NCBI RefSeq assembly: GCF_900119915.1
Contig: NZ_LT635455.1
Coordinates: 1,364,001-1,428,000, forward strand
Direction: 5' to 3'
From: Olsenella timonensis
GTDB lineage: Bacteria; Actinomycetota; Coriobacteriia; Coriobacteriales; Atopobiaceae
Length of the DNA: 64,000 nucleotides
The position numbers were made by a program, and so were the translations under genes. This document shows, one piece after another, positions 1-7,665 of the stretch; the stretch's first letter is position 1; every line of letters starts with the position of its first letter. The notes under the pieces are model-generated. The model was not told where the DNA came from. It did not search any database and was given only the letters and a program-made list of their open reading frames with translations.

Positions 1-1
1 G

Positions 2-94
2 CGCGTCCGCAAGCTCGAGGCGCAGGTGGCGTACCTAAAAAAATCGATAGCCCTGAAGGCGGAGCTGCGCTCCCGAGGCGGGAGAAGGCCCTAG
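2..94 (+). CDS. IS3 OrfA, C-terminal 30 codons (partial)
   Basis: Reading frame 2 gives a lysine/leucine-rich helical tail (RVRKLEAQVAYLKKS...) ending at a TAG at 92-94. This matches the coiled C-terminus of the small helix-turn-helix OrfA protein that precedes the integrase in IS3 elements. The DNA-binding part lies upstream of the window. Within it, seven A residues at 37-43 (AAA AAA in the OrfA frame) form a slippery run. A -1 slip there enters the OrfB frame without meeting a stop, so OrfA and OrfAB would both be made from one message. The family assignment is secure; use of the slip is inferred. Confidence 0.75.
   Translation, partial: RVRKLEAQVAYLKKSIALKAELRSRGGRRP
37..43 (+). promoter_or_regulatory. 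Probable programmed -1 frameshift site (A7) between OrfA and OrfB
   Basis: Seven consecutive A residues follow CCT. In the OrfA frame they are read as two AAA codons after CTA; a slip back by one base gives AAA AAA ATC in the OrfB frame, which is then open to 954. OrfA would otherwise stop at 92-94. A-rich slippery runs at the OrfA/OrfB overlap are the known mechanism in IS3 elements. A stimulatory hairpin was not verified. Confidence 0.65.
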
Positions 95-954
95 CGGTCG
101 CCGAGCTTTCAGGGCTGGGGCACGACCTGGCCGACCTGCTGGAGGCCGCCGGCCTCGCCAGGTCCACGTACTATTACGCGCTCGCGCACCCCAAGGCCCC
201 GACCAGGCCGGAGCTCCGGGACAGGGTCGCCGAGATCTTCGGGAGGCTCCCGAACGGCGTCGGCCACCGCCAGGTCGCGATGGAGCTGCGGGCCGTGGAC
301 GGCGCCCGCGTAGCCGACAAGACCGTCCTCAAGATGATGCGCGAGATGGGCCTGCGCTGCGGCATCCGCCGCGAGACCGACTACCACAGGTACAACTCGT
401 ACAGGGGCGTCGTCGGCGAGACCTTCGAGAACGTGCTCGGGCGCGACTTCTCCGCGGACGGCCCGTGGCAGAAGATGGGCACCGACGTCACCGAGTTCAG
501 GCTCTCCTTCGGCAAGGCCTACCTCGCGCCGGTGTACGACTTCGGGAGCAAGGAGATCGTGGCGCACTCGATCTCGGAGCACCCCGACCTCGAGCAGCAG
601 CGCGAGATGCTCTCCATGCTCGCGGAGGCCAAGCCCGGGTGGGCCAGCCCGGTCATGCAGACGGACATGGGCTGGCAGTACCAGCACGCCGAGTTCGTCG
701 CCGCGCTCGAGGGGATGGGGATCGCCCAGAGCATGTCGCGCAAGGGCAACTGCATCGACAACGGCGCCACCGAGCAGGTGTTCGGGCACATCAAGGACGA
801 GTTCCTCCGCGGGCGCGACTGGGACACGTTCGAGGAGTTCAAGGCGGACCTCGAGGCCTACATCCACCACTGGAACCACGTGAGGCGCCAGGTCAGGCTG
901 AAGGGCCTGACCCCGGTGGAGTTCCGGGAGCAGGCCCTTCGGGAGGCCGCCTAG
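43..954 (+). CDS. IS3-family transposase OrfB (DDE integrase), made as OrfAB fusion
   Basis: This frame is open from the start of the window to the TAG at 952-954. After the A7 slip at 37-43 it reads through a short helical region with ARSTYYY (the HTH_21 start typical of IS3/IS150 OrfB), then the rve integrase core. The DDE triad is visible: D in GTDVTEF, D in MQTDMGWQY, and E in DNGATEQVFGHIKDE. The C-terminal HWNHVRRQVRLKGLTPVEFR is typical of the family. The first ATG in frame (280) is inside the integrase, so it is unlikely to be the real start. The protein appears intact and probably active. Confidence 0.9.
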   Translation: MDSPEGGAALPRREKALAVAELSGLGHDLADLLEAAGLARSTYYYALAHPKAPTRPELRDRVAEIFGRLPNGVGHRQVAMELRAVDGARVADKTVLKMMREMGLRCGIRRETDYHRYNSYRGVVGETFENVLGRDFSADGPWQKMGTDVTEFRLSFGKAYLAPVYDFGSKEIVAHSISEHPDLEQQREMLSMLAEAKPGWASPVMQTDMGWQYQHAEFVAALEGMGIAQSMSRKGNCIDNGATEQVFGHIKDEFLRGRDWDTFEEFKADLEAYIHHWNHVRRQVRLKGLTPVEFREQALREAA

Positions 955-1068
955 CGGTTATGATTTATCGCGTCCAAGTTTTGGGGCGCAGTTCAAAGCC
1001 GAGCCGGGGCCAGTGTAGCGCACCGTATCGTCGCCCGAGCGGGCTCGGAGAAGACGCCACCTCACCGT

Positions 1069-1309
1069 GGCATGCAAAACGCGCACCGGTGTGATGATTA
1101 TCCGTTTCTGCGCGCAAAACCTCCGCTCGTGCGACACACATTTCGTCCCTATCGTAGATTTGCTTTATATTTCTATGTCCTTTCCTGCGGAAACGCTGAA
1201 TATAAATTCCGGACATCTTCCCCAGAGCCCAAACAGCATCACACGAACGCTCGATTTGCGCCGCGAAACCTCGGAACATCACACGAGCAAGCATTTTGCG
1301 TGCCGCGAA
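1069..1309. repeat. Four ~28-bp repeats in mirror-symmetric array (two inverted, two direct, 40-bp spacing)
   Basis: Two copies in direct orientation begin CATCACACGA at 1237 and 1277. Two copies on the opposite strand begin (reading minus) at 1096 and 1136. Both pairs are spaced exactly 40 bp and all four are symmetric about 1186.5. The shared pattern is roughly CATCACACGAGC, a variable few bases, TTTTGCG and GCC. By hand alignment the two 68-bp arms match at about two thirds of positions. The centre is AT-rich and holds TTTATATT (1164-1171) and its complement AATATAAA (1199-1206). It lies in the 415-base non-coding stretch between the IS and the surface-protein remnant. Function unknown. 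Confidence 0.65.
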
Positions 1310-1353
1310 GGTCGACGACAACGAGCGCGCCCCGAAACAGGGCACCCAGACGC

Positions 1354-1389
1354 GTGGCGGGCCGCCGGGATAACCCGGCGGCCCGCCAC
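1354..1389 (-). terminator. Strong hairpin, 16-bp perfect stem, ATAA loop
   Basis: GTGGCGGGCCGCCGGG (1354-1369) pairs with 1374-1389 around an ATAA loop. It sits just beyond the stop of the minus-strand LPXTG remnant (1411) and most likely was its terminator. No T-tract follows on either strand, so it may act as a rho-independent-like stabiliser rather than a canonical terminator. Confidence 0.7.
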
Positions 1390-1410
1390 GGGAAGGAACA
1401 AACTCACGCG

Positions 1411-1836
1411 TTAGCGCGTCTGACGCAGCCGCACGGCGCCGACAACGGCGGCGACGCCGGCAACGCATGCCACGATGGGCACCACGTAGTTGGATGTGTC
1501 ACCAGTCGCGGGGATGCCGCCGTCTGCGGGCATGTCGGTCGAGGGAGCGGTTGAACCGGCGGGATGCTTGGCACCGCAGTTCCTGCAGACGCCGTCAACA
1601 AAGTCGTGGCCCGTGGCGGGGATGGCTGCCTCGGACGTGGCGGTGTACTCGGTGCCGTCGAGCTCCACCGTCCCGGTGTAGAGCATGACGCCCGGCTCGG
1701 TGCAGGTGGGCTTCACCTTGACGGTGGCGGTGGGCACTGTCTCGCGCTCCTCGACGTGGGAGGCGTTGCGCTCGCAGGTGAACGTGGCAACGAAGCGCTC
1801 GCCGTCGGCGGACCAGCCCCACTCGGGCTCGGCGCA
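1411..1836 (-). pseudogene. C-terminal remnant of LPXTG cell-wall surface protein
   Basis: Reading minus from about 1836, the frame gives a repeat-type domain (CAEPEWGWSADGERFVA, CERNASHVEERETV, VKVKPTCTEPG, AIPATGHDFVDGVCRNCG) common in large coriobacterial surface proteins. A sortase signal (IPATGD), one membrane span and a positive tail (RLRQTR) follow, ending at TAA 1411-1413. No start codon, ribosome site or signal peptide is present upstream. At about 1836 the domain runs into the oppositely oriented VWA protein gene. It is therefore the tail of a longer gene that has been cut off. The GTG at 1735-1737 could be called as a start but is internal to the domain. Confidence 0.75.
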
Positions 1837-4586
1837 TGGCAGAGGAGGGCTATCTCGCGACGTATCTGGAGGGGCTAGACCTCTCCCAGGGCGGCTCCGT
1901 GCGCATCGGGCTCGTCCTGTTCGGGACGACCGAGGAGGGCGCGCACACCATTCTGCCCCTCACGCCGTATGACGAGGATCACCTCGACGCCATTACTGAC
2001 GCATTCGAAAAGGCAGAGGCCGCACATGCAAACGAGGGGAGCGCCAACCTCGAGGCGGCCATCGCCCGCGCCGACCAAATGCTCGACGACGCGCTCGCTG
2101 AGACGGGAGGAAGCAGCGACTACCAGACCCTGGCCATCGTCTCCGATGGCATGGCAACGAGCTGGGGAATCGGCGAGCAGCAGACCTTCAACTATGACTA
2201 TGCGGGCGGCACGAACGAGCCGACAGATGACTTCCTCCGAGGCCACGTGCAGCGCATCTTGGACCTCCTCAGCCACTGCTACATCGACACCGACAGAGAT
2301 GGCACCAAAGAGAAGTTCGACGGGGATTCCACCGACGAACCCGGTGCCTATGACCCCTTACAGTGGATGAATGATAACGCCACGAAAATCGAGCAGGACA
2401 TCAAGGGCTATGCTAACAAGACGATAAGCACCGACGAAGCCAGCAACGTCACCACAAGCCTCGAAGCGGGCGGGTATCGCGCGGCCCGTCTCTTGCGGTC
2501 GCTCCTCACCAGCGACGGAACCGACGGGCAACGGAAATACCTCGTTGTGTTTGACCAGCAAGCCGAGGCATATTCCTATGACGAGGAAGACATCCTCTTT
2601 GGCGTCAGATGTGGACTGATGAACTGCCTCGTCTACGGGGGAGGCATAGATACTGCATGGATCTCATATGTGACGCCGTCTAAGGAGGAGAGAGATCTAA
2701 GTATATCAGTCGACGCAGTGCTTACTCTCGCAACGGAATCTGGAACGCAGGACGGCGTAGTCGTCGACGTCATCGGCAAGGGGCCGGACGACGGGCATGG
2801 AAACACCTACGACTTCTCCTTCATGAAGGACCCCGACAACCTGAGCCTCACCATCGGTGACACGACCTACGAGGTCGATTCCTGCACTCAGGGAGGCGAG
2901 TTTGGGCAGTCGGGTTCCGCCCTGCCGTCGGACGTCACCGTCTATACGTTCGGAGAGGACCCGACGGATGCCACAAAGCACGTCGCCCAGCTTTATTACT
3001 GTCCAGACGGCCTGGAAATGCTCAAGGACATCGGCCTGACCGACGCTCTTGCCCCGCTGTTGGACGGGAGCCCGCAGGACGAGTGCTTCGTCCTCAAATG
3101 GACGTATCCGATGGCGCCCCACGGGACGCTCGTACAGCCCACCGTCGAGCTCTCCTATCGCGTACGCCTGGAGGACCCGCAGGTCGCGCCCGGCACTTAC
3201 GGAACCTACGACGAGGACGGCAGCGAGGAACAGGAACACGAGACCCTGCTGACCAACAAGTCCGCACGCTTTGCCTTCGCGGACGAGCTCCCGGCTGGCA
3301 AGGTCTACGATTTCCCCAAGCCGACGGTCTCCTATGAGGTCCAGCCCGCCGTCGTGAGGCCGGCAGACATCACGGTCTACATGGGCGGCAGCGACGGCTA
3401 CGACAGCGTCCTCACCGGCGAGGCCGGCTCGGGCGACGTGGTCACGGAGGAATCCGGGTCGCTGCCTGAGCCCGGCTTCTACGTGACGCTGCCCGACGAG
3501 GCCAACGAGGCGCTCGAGGCTGCCGGCGAGCGCGTTGACGGCGAGGCGGCCGACCTCTCCAGCTACGTAACGGTGCGCACGCAGGACGGGTCCAAGACCT
3601 GGACGCTCGAGGCCTACGGCGACACGCACTCCGGCGCCTACGACCGCTTCGTCTACCGCATCGTGGCGGCCGACGGGCAGAATCCGGTGCGCCTGCAGTT
3701 CACCGACGACGAGGGCACCCGCTACGTGAGCGACGACTTTGATCCCGCGGCGCTCGGCTCCCTCAGCCGCGACCTCTCCATGAGCATCTACCCGGGCGAC
3801 GTGGACCTTGACAACATCCTCATGGACGTGAAGGTGGGCAGCGAGACGCTCACCTACGTGGTGCGCACGGAGCCCGCGACCCTGCACGTCCGCGTCGTGA
3901 ACGACGAGCAGGGAGACGCGGTAACCGACGTGCTGACCGGCGAGGACGCACAGGTCCCCTCCGACGGTCGGGCGTACGCCAGTGTCCCGCAGGGAACTCG
4001 CTTCCTCATCAACGGCAGCGAGATCGACGTGACCGACGAGGCGGCTCCCTCGCTGCTCTTTGACTCTGTGGTGAGCGACGACAACACCGAGGGCGCGCGC
4101 GACTACGAGACCGCCCTGATGGGGCGCGCCACCAACGAGCTGGGGAGCTTCGGTGCGCTCTCGGACCCGAGCTACGAGGCGCGCTACCTCGACCTCGTGG
4201 ACGCCAACAACGGCAACGCCTGGCTGCGGGCGACCAACCCGGTGACCGTGTACTGGCCCTACCCAGAGGGGACCGACGAGTCCACGGAGTTCTGCCTGGC
4301 GCACTTCGCCGGCCTCGACCGTGAGATTGCCCTCGACGACCTCGACGCCGCGGTCGCAGCCGCCCCGATCGAGGAGATAGAGGTCGAGAACACGCCCTAC
4401 GGCATCCGCTTCACGACGGACGGCTTCTCCCCCTTCGTGCTCGCATGGGACGCCGAGGGGGGCGCCGCGCTGCCCGACACCGCCCTTCCCGCCACCGGGG
4501 ACCCGACGACAACGATCTGGGCCGCCCTCCTGGCCGGAGGGGCACTCCTGGGCGTGCGCCTCGTCACCCGCAGGCACCAGGCGTAG
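1836..4586 (+). pseudogene. VWA-domain LPXTG surface adhesin lacking its N-terminus
   Basis: The frame from the ATG at 1836 encodes 916 residues. It opens in the middle of a von Willebrand A domain (SVRIGLVLFG, then LAIVSDGMATSW). The first beta strand with the metal-binding DxSxS motif and any signal peptide are missing, and there is no Shine-Dalgarno before the ATG. Long beta-rich regions follow, then DTALPATGDPTT, a membrane span and the tail RRHQA, a typical sortase anchor. The first ~1.2 kb is visibly less GC-rich than neighbouring genes, suggesting transfer or a mosaic gene. It faces the other surface-protein remnant head to head at 1836. It could be expressed only if recombination restores a 5' end; as it stands it is probably a fragment. 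Confidence 0.75.
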
Positions 4587-4589
4587 CCC

Positions 4590-4625
4590 CTCGCGGCGTG
4601 CGCGAGGCTACGCGCACGCCGCGAG
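4590..4625. terminator. Bidirectional hairpin between VWA gene and hisA
   Basis: A perfect 15-bp stem (4590-4604 with 4611-4625, CTCGCGGCGTGCGCG) closes a six-base loop. The loop contains the hisA stop codon (CTA on plus). It starts 4 bases after the plus-strand stop at 4586, so it can serve both convergent transcripts. Confidence 0.8.
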
Positions 4626-5342
4626 AGCCTCCTCGAGCGAGAACTCCCCCTCGTAGAGGGCACGGCCGGTGATGGCGCCCTCTATGACGCCCTCCCCGAG
4701 CGCCGCGAGGGCGCGCAGGTCGTCGAGACTCGCGATGCCGCCCGAGGCGACGACCGGAAAGCCCGCCACCTCGGCCACGTGACGGTAGGCATCGGCGTCG
4801 ACGCCGCAGCGCATGCCGTCGCGCGAGACGTCGGTGAAGACGAGGTGGCGATATCCCAGGTCGGCGAGACGGGCGACCAGCTCGTCGGCAGAGAGCGCCG
4901 CGCCCTCGCGCCAGCCGTTCACGCGGACCTCACCGCCGCGCGCCGCCACGTCGGCGACGACGAGCTCGCCGAACTCGCGAGCGGCGTCGCGGGCGAAGGC
5001 CGCGTCGCGCACGAGCGCCGTGCCAATCGCGACGCGCCGGACGCCGAGGCCGGCAAGGCGCTCCACGGACGCCATCGAGCGCACGCCGCCCCCCACGTCG
5101 ACCGAGATGCCACCCACGGCGCAAATCTCCCGGATGGCGGCATCGTTGGCGGAGCGAGCCGCCTCGTCCTCCTCGAGCGCCGCGGAGAGGTCCACGACGT
5201 GGACCCAGCGCGCCCCTGCGTCGCGGAAGGACTCGGCCACCGCCGCCGGGTCGTCGGAGTAGACGTCCATGCGGGAGCGCTCACCGTTCGCGAGCCGCAC
5301 CACGCGCCCGCCCACCAGGTCGATCGCGGGAAAGAGGATCAC
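4608..5342 (-). CDS. hisA: HisA, ProFAR isomerase
   Basis: HisA opens the sugar ring of ProFAR (an Amadori rearrangement) in histidine synthesis. The 244-residue product has the usual length and the (beta/alpha)8 layout: N-terminal FPAIDLVGGRVVRL with the catalytic Asp, phosphate-binding VDVGGGVRS, second catalytic Asp in FTDVSRDGM, and C-terminal VVASGGIAS and GAITGRALYEG loops. Start is GTG at 5342, overlapping the end of hisH by 4 bp, so translation is coupled. It is the last gene of the operon: the stop lies within the loop of the bidirectional hairpin. hisF, its usual partner, is not in this window. Confidence 0.97.
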   Translation of the reverse strand: MILFPAIDLVGGRVVRLANGERSRMDVYSDDPAAVAESFRDAGARWVHVVDLSAALEEDEAARSANDAAIREICAVGGISVDVGGGVRSMASVERLAGLGVRRVAIGTALVRDAAFARDAAREFGELVVADVAARGGEVRVNGWREGAALSADELVARLADLGYRHLVFTDVSRDGMRCGVDADAYRHVAEVAGFPVVASGGIASLDDLRALAALGEGVIEGAITGRALYEGEFSLEEALAACA

Positions 5343-5992
5343 GCCGCCCCCTCTGTCAGGCGCACGAAGCTGCGCAGGATCTGAAGGCCCACCGCGGAGC
5401 TCTTCTCGGGATGGAACTGAACGCCGTAGACGTTCTTCTCGTCCCAGACCGCCGAGGCGAAGCTGCGCGCGTAGTGGGTGCGCGCGGTCACGATGGCGTC
5501 GGGCACGTCGTCGGCGAGGGCGAAGGAATGCGTGAAGTAGACGTGGGCGCCCTCCGCCACGCCCGCGAAGAGCGGGCAGGAGCGGCCGAGCCGGGTGAGG
5601 TCGAGCTGGTCCCAGCCCACGTGCGGAACCTTGAGGCGGCTCGACTCGAGGCGCGTCGCCGACCCCGGCAGCACGCCGAGGCCCGGCGCCGCGGACCCGT
5701 CGGCGGTCTCCGTCCCGCGCTCGAAGAGCAGCTGCAGGCCGAGGCAGATGCCCAGGAACGGAGCACCCCTGCCCACGGCGGAGAGGATCGCCTCGTCCTG
5801 GCCGCTCTCGCGCAGGTAGGCCATCGCGTCGCCGAAGCTGCCCACGCCGGGCAGGACGAGCGCCCCGGCGCGCGCGATCGCCGCCGGGTCGTCAGTCACG
5901 AGAGCCGTGCCCCCCGCCTCCGCGAGCCCGCGCTCGACGGAGCTCAGGTTGCCCTTGTGGTAGTCGACGACGACGATGGGGCGCGCCATCAC
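5339..5992 (-). CDS. hisH: HisH, glutaminase subunit of imidazole-glycerol-phosphate synthase
   Basis: HisH is a class I glutamine amidotransferase that supplies ammonia to HisF. The 217-residue protein has DYHKGNL near the start, the nucleophile Cys in FLGICLGLQLLFE, and the His/Glu pair in VQFHPEKSSA. It overlaps hisB and hisA by 4 bp each (ATGA-type). The first two codons are both Met, so the start could be residue 1 or 2. HisF must be encoded elsewhere, because nothing HisF-like is found between 4608 and 10715. Confidence 0.97.
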   Translation of the reverse strand: MMARPIVVVDYHKGNLSSVERGLAEAGGTALVTDDPAAIARAGALVLPGVGSFGDAMAYLRESGQDEAILSAVGRGAPFLGICLGLQLLFERGTETADGSAAPGLGVLPGSATRLESSRLKVPHVGWDQLDLTRLGRSCPLFAGVAEGAHVYFTHSFALADDVPDAIVTARTHYARSFASAVWDEKNVYGVQFHPEKSSAVGLQILRSFVRLTEGAA

Positions 5993-6576
5993 AGCGACCC
6001 CTTCGTGGAGGGGACGCCGTCGACGCGCGGGTCGCGCTCGACGGCCTCGCGCAGGGCGCGGGCGGCGGCCTTGAACGTGGCCTCGATGATGTGGTGCGCG
6101 TTCTCGCCGGTCACGAGGCGCAGGTGCAGGGTGATGCCGGCCTCGCGCGCGAGCCCGACGAAGAACTCCTGGGCGAGCTCGGTGTCGAAGGAGCCCACCT
6201 TGTCGGGGCCGATGGGGACGTCCCAGTAGAGCCCCCCGCGGCCGGAGAGGTCGCAGGCGGCCATGACGAGCGCCTCGTCGAGCGGGATCGTCGCCGAGCC
6301 GAAGCGCCGCACGCCGCGCCTGTCGCCGAGCGCCTCGCGCAGGGCCTGGCCGAGCACGATGCCCGTGTCCTCGACGGTGTGATGGTCGTCGACCTCGGTG
6401 TCGCCCTTGGCGCGCACCGTGAGGTCGACGAGCGAGTGGCGCGCGAGCGCGCAGAGCATGTGGTCGAAGAAGCCGACGCCGGTCTCGACGTCGGCGGCGC
6501 CGGTGCCGTCCAGGTCGACGGAGAGCCCGATGTCGGTCTCGGCGGTGGCGCGGACGGCCTTTGCGGTCCTGGTCAT
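5989..6576 (-). CDS. hisB: HisB, imidazoleglycerol-phosphate dehydratase
   Basis: The product is a 195-residue monofunctional IGP dehydratase without the HisB phosphatase domain. Metal-binding motifs are clear: GVGFFDHMLCALARHS, VDDHHTVEDTGI and GENAHHIIEATFKAAARALR. The ATG at 6574-6576 overlaps the hisC stop (ATGA), giving coupled translation. A longer frame continues upstream to 7332, but that is an antisense-like shadow of hisC in another frame. A separate histidinol-phosphate phosphatase is therefore needed; none is obvious in the operon. Confidence 0.97.
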   Translation of the reverse strand: MTRTAKAVRATAETDIGLSVDLDGTGAADVETGVGFFDHMLCALARHSLVDLTVRAKGDTEVDDHHTVEDTGIVLGQALREALGDRRGVRRFGSATIPLDEALVMAACDLSGRGGLYWDVPIGPDKVGSFDTELAQEFFVGLAREAGITLHLRLVTGENAHHIIEATFKAAARALREAVERDPRVDGVPSTKGSL

Positions 6577-7664
6577 GCTTCCTCCCTCGTGAGCACCGCG
6601 AGCGCGTCGAGAAGTGCGTCGTTCTCCTCGCGCGTGCCCACGGTGAGCCTCAGACAGTCGTCGAGCCCGGGCACGGAGCTGAAGTCGCGCACCAGGATCG
6701 AGTGCTCGTCGCGCAGGCGCTCCCACATGCGTCGGGCGTTCGGCACGCGCGCCAGCACGAAGTTGGCGTCGGACGGCCAGACGCGCACGCCGGGGAGCCC
6801 GGCGAGCCCCGCGGCCAGGCGAGCCCGCTCGGCCACGATGTCGGCGACGACGGGGGCGACGAGGTCGCGTCGGCGCACGACGGCGAGCGCGGCCGCCTGC
6901 GCGAGCACGTCTACCGAGTATATCTGGCGCACGGCCCCCAGGGCGCCCACGATCGCAGGGTCCGCCACGAGATAGCCCACGCGCAGGCCCGCGAGGGCGA
7001 ACGCCTTGGAGAGCGTCCGCAGCACGACGAGGCGGGGGTTGCCTGCGACGAGGTCGACGACGCTCGCGTCCTCGCCGGCGAACTCGACATACGCCTCGTC
7101 CACGAGCACGAGCGCCTCGGTCTCGACGAGCAGGCGCCCCACGAGCGCGCGGTCGACGAGGCCCCCCGTGGGGTTGTTGGGCGACGTGAGGATGACGAGG
7201 GCCGCGTCCCGGGCGGCAGAGAGCAGCGCGTCGGCGTCGAGAGAGAAGTCCTCCGGGTCGCGCGGGACGGACACGAGCGGCGTCTCGCACATCGCGGCGA
7301 AGTTTGCGTACTCGGCGAAGTCCGGAGGGCACGTGACCACGGCGCGACCGGGCCCGCCAAAGGCGAAGAGCAGGTTGAACAGCAGCTCGTCGCCGCCGTT
7401 TCCCACGATGACGCGGGAGCGGTCCGTGCCGTGGCGCTCGGCGATGGCGTCGCGCAGGGCGTTTGCCATCGGGTCGGGGTAGCGGTTGAGCGGCGTGGCG
7501 AGAAGCGCGGCGCAGGTCGCGTCGCGCAGCTCCGCCGGCATCTCGTGCGTGTTCTCGTTCGCCGAGAGGTTCACACGAACGGGCGAGAAGCGCGGGTCGT
7601 ACGGCTCGAAGCCGCGCAGCGCCGGTCGCAGGCGGGCCGCGACGTCGAGGTTCTTCTCGGCCAT
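6573..7664 (-). CDS. hisC: HisC, histidinol-phosphate aminotransferase
   Basis: This is a PLP-dependent fold-type I aminotransferase that converts imidazole acetol phosphate plus glutamate to histidinol phosphate. The 363-residue protein shows VNLSANENTHEMP at the substrate-binding N-terminus, SPNNPTGG, the aspartate in LVDEAYVEFAG, and the Schiff-base Lys in LRTLSKAFALAGLRVGY. The start ATG lies one base after the hisD stop. The hisD-C-B order is conserved in actinobacteria. Confidence 0.97.
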   Translation of the reverse strand: MAEKNLDVAARLRPALRGFEPYDPRFSPVRVNLSANENTHEMPAELRDATCAALLATPLNRYPDPMANALRDAIAERHGTDRSRVIVGNGGDELLFNLLFAFGGPGRAVVTCPPDFAEYANFAAMCETPLVSVPRDPEDFSLDADALLSAARDAALVILTSPNNPTGGLVDRALVGRLLVETEALVLVDEAYVEFAGEDASVVDLVAGNPRLVVLRTLSKAFALAGLRVGYLVADPAIVGALGAVRQIYSVDVLAQAAALAVVRRRDLVAPVVADIVAERARLAAGLAGLPGVRVWPSDANFVLARVPNARRMWERLRDEHSILVRDFSSVPGLDDCLRLTVGTREENDALLDALAVLTREEA

Positions 7665-7665
7665 G

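Larger units (their letters stand above)
1..995 (+). mobile_element. IS3-family insertion sequence, right part (left end outside window)
   Basis: The segment carries the end of OrfA, a whole OrfB integrase and a right terminal sequence. On the complementary strand the right end reads TGAACTGCGCCCCAAAACTT from position 995 inward, followed by GGACG. This is the classic IS3-family terminal style (TGAAC..CCCAAAA.TTGGAC). The left end and target duplication are outside the window, so element length and duplication cannot be checked. The element has none of the CGAGAAG heptamers that are dense elsewhere in the window, consistent with foreign origin. Confidence 0.9.

Noticed and set aside
1069-1309. 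40-bp-spaced repeats considered as a CRISPR remnant
   Set aside because: Two of four copies are inverted, spacing leaves only ~12 bp between repeats, and the layout is mirror-symmetric.
2706-4577. 623-residue open frame on the minus strand opposite the VWA surface gene
   Set aside because: No domain, low-complexity Val/Gly/Arg composition and no ribosome site; an antisense shadow produced by high GC.
5989-7332. 447-residue extended version of hisB
   Set aside because: The upstream part is an Arg/Gly-rich misframe of hisC; the ATGA overlap at 6573-6576 marks the real start.
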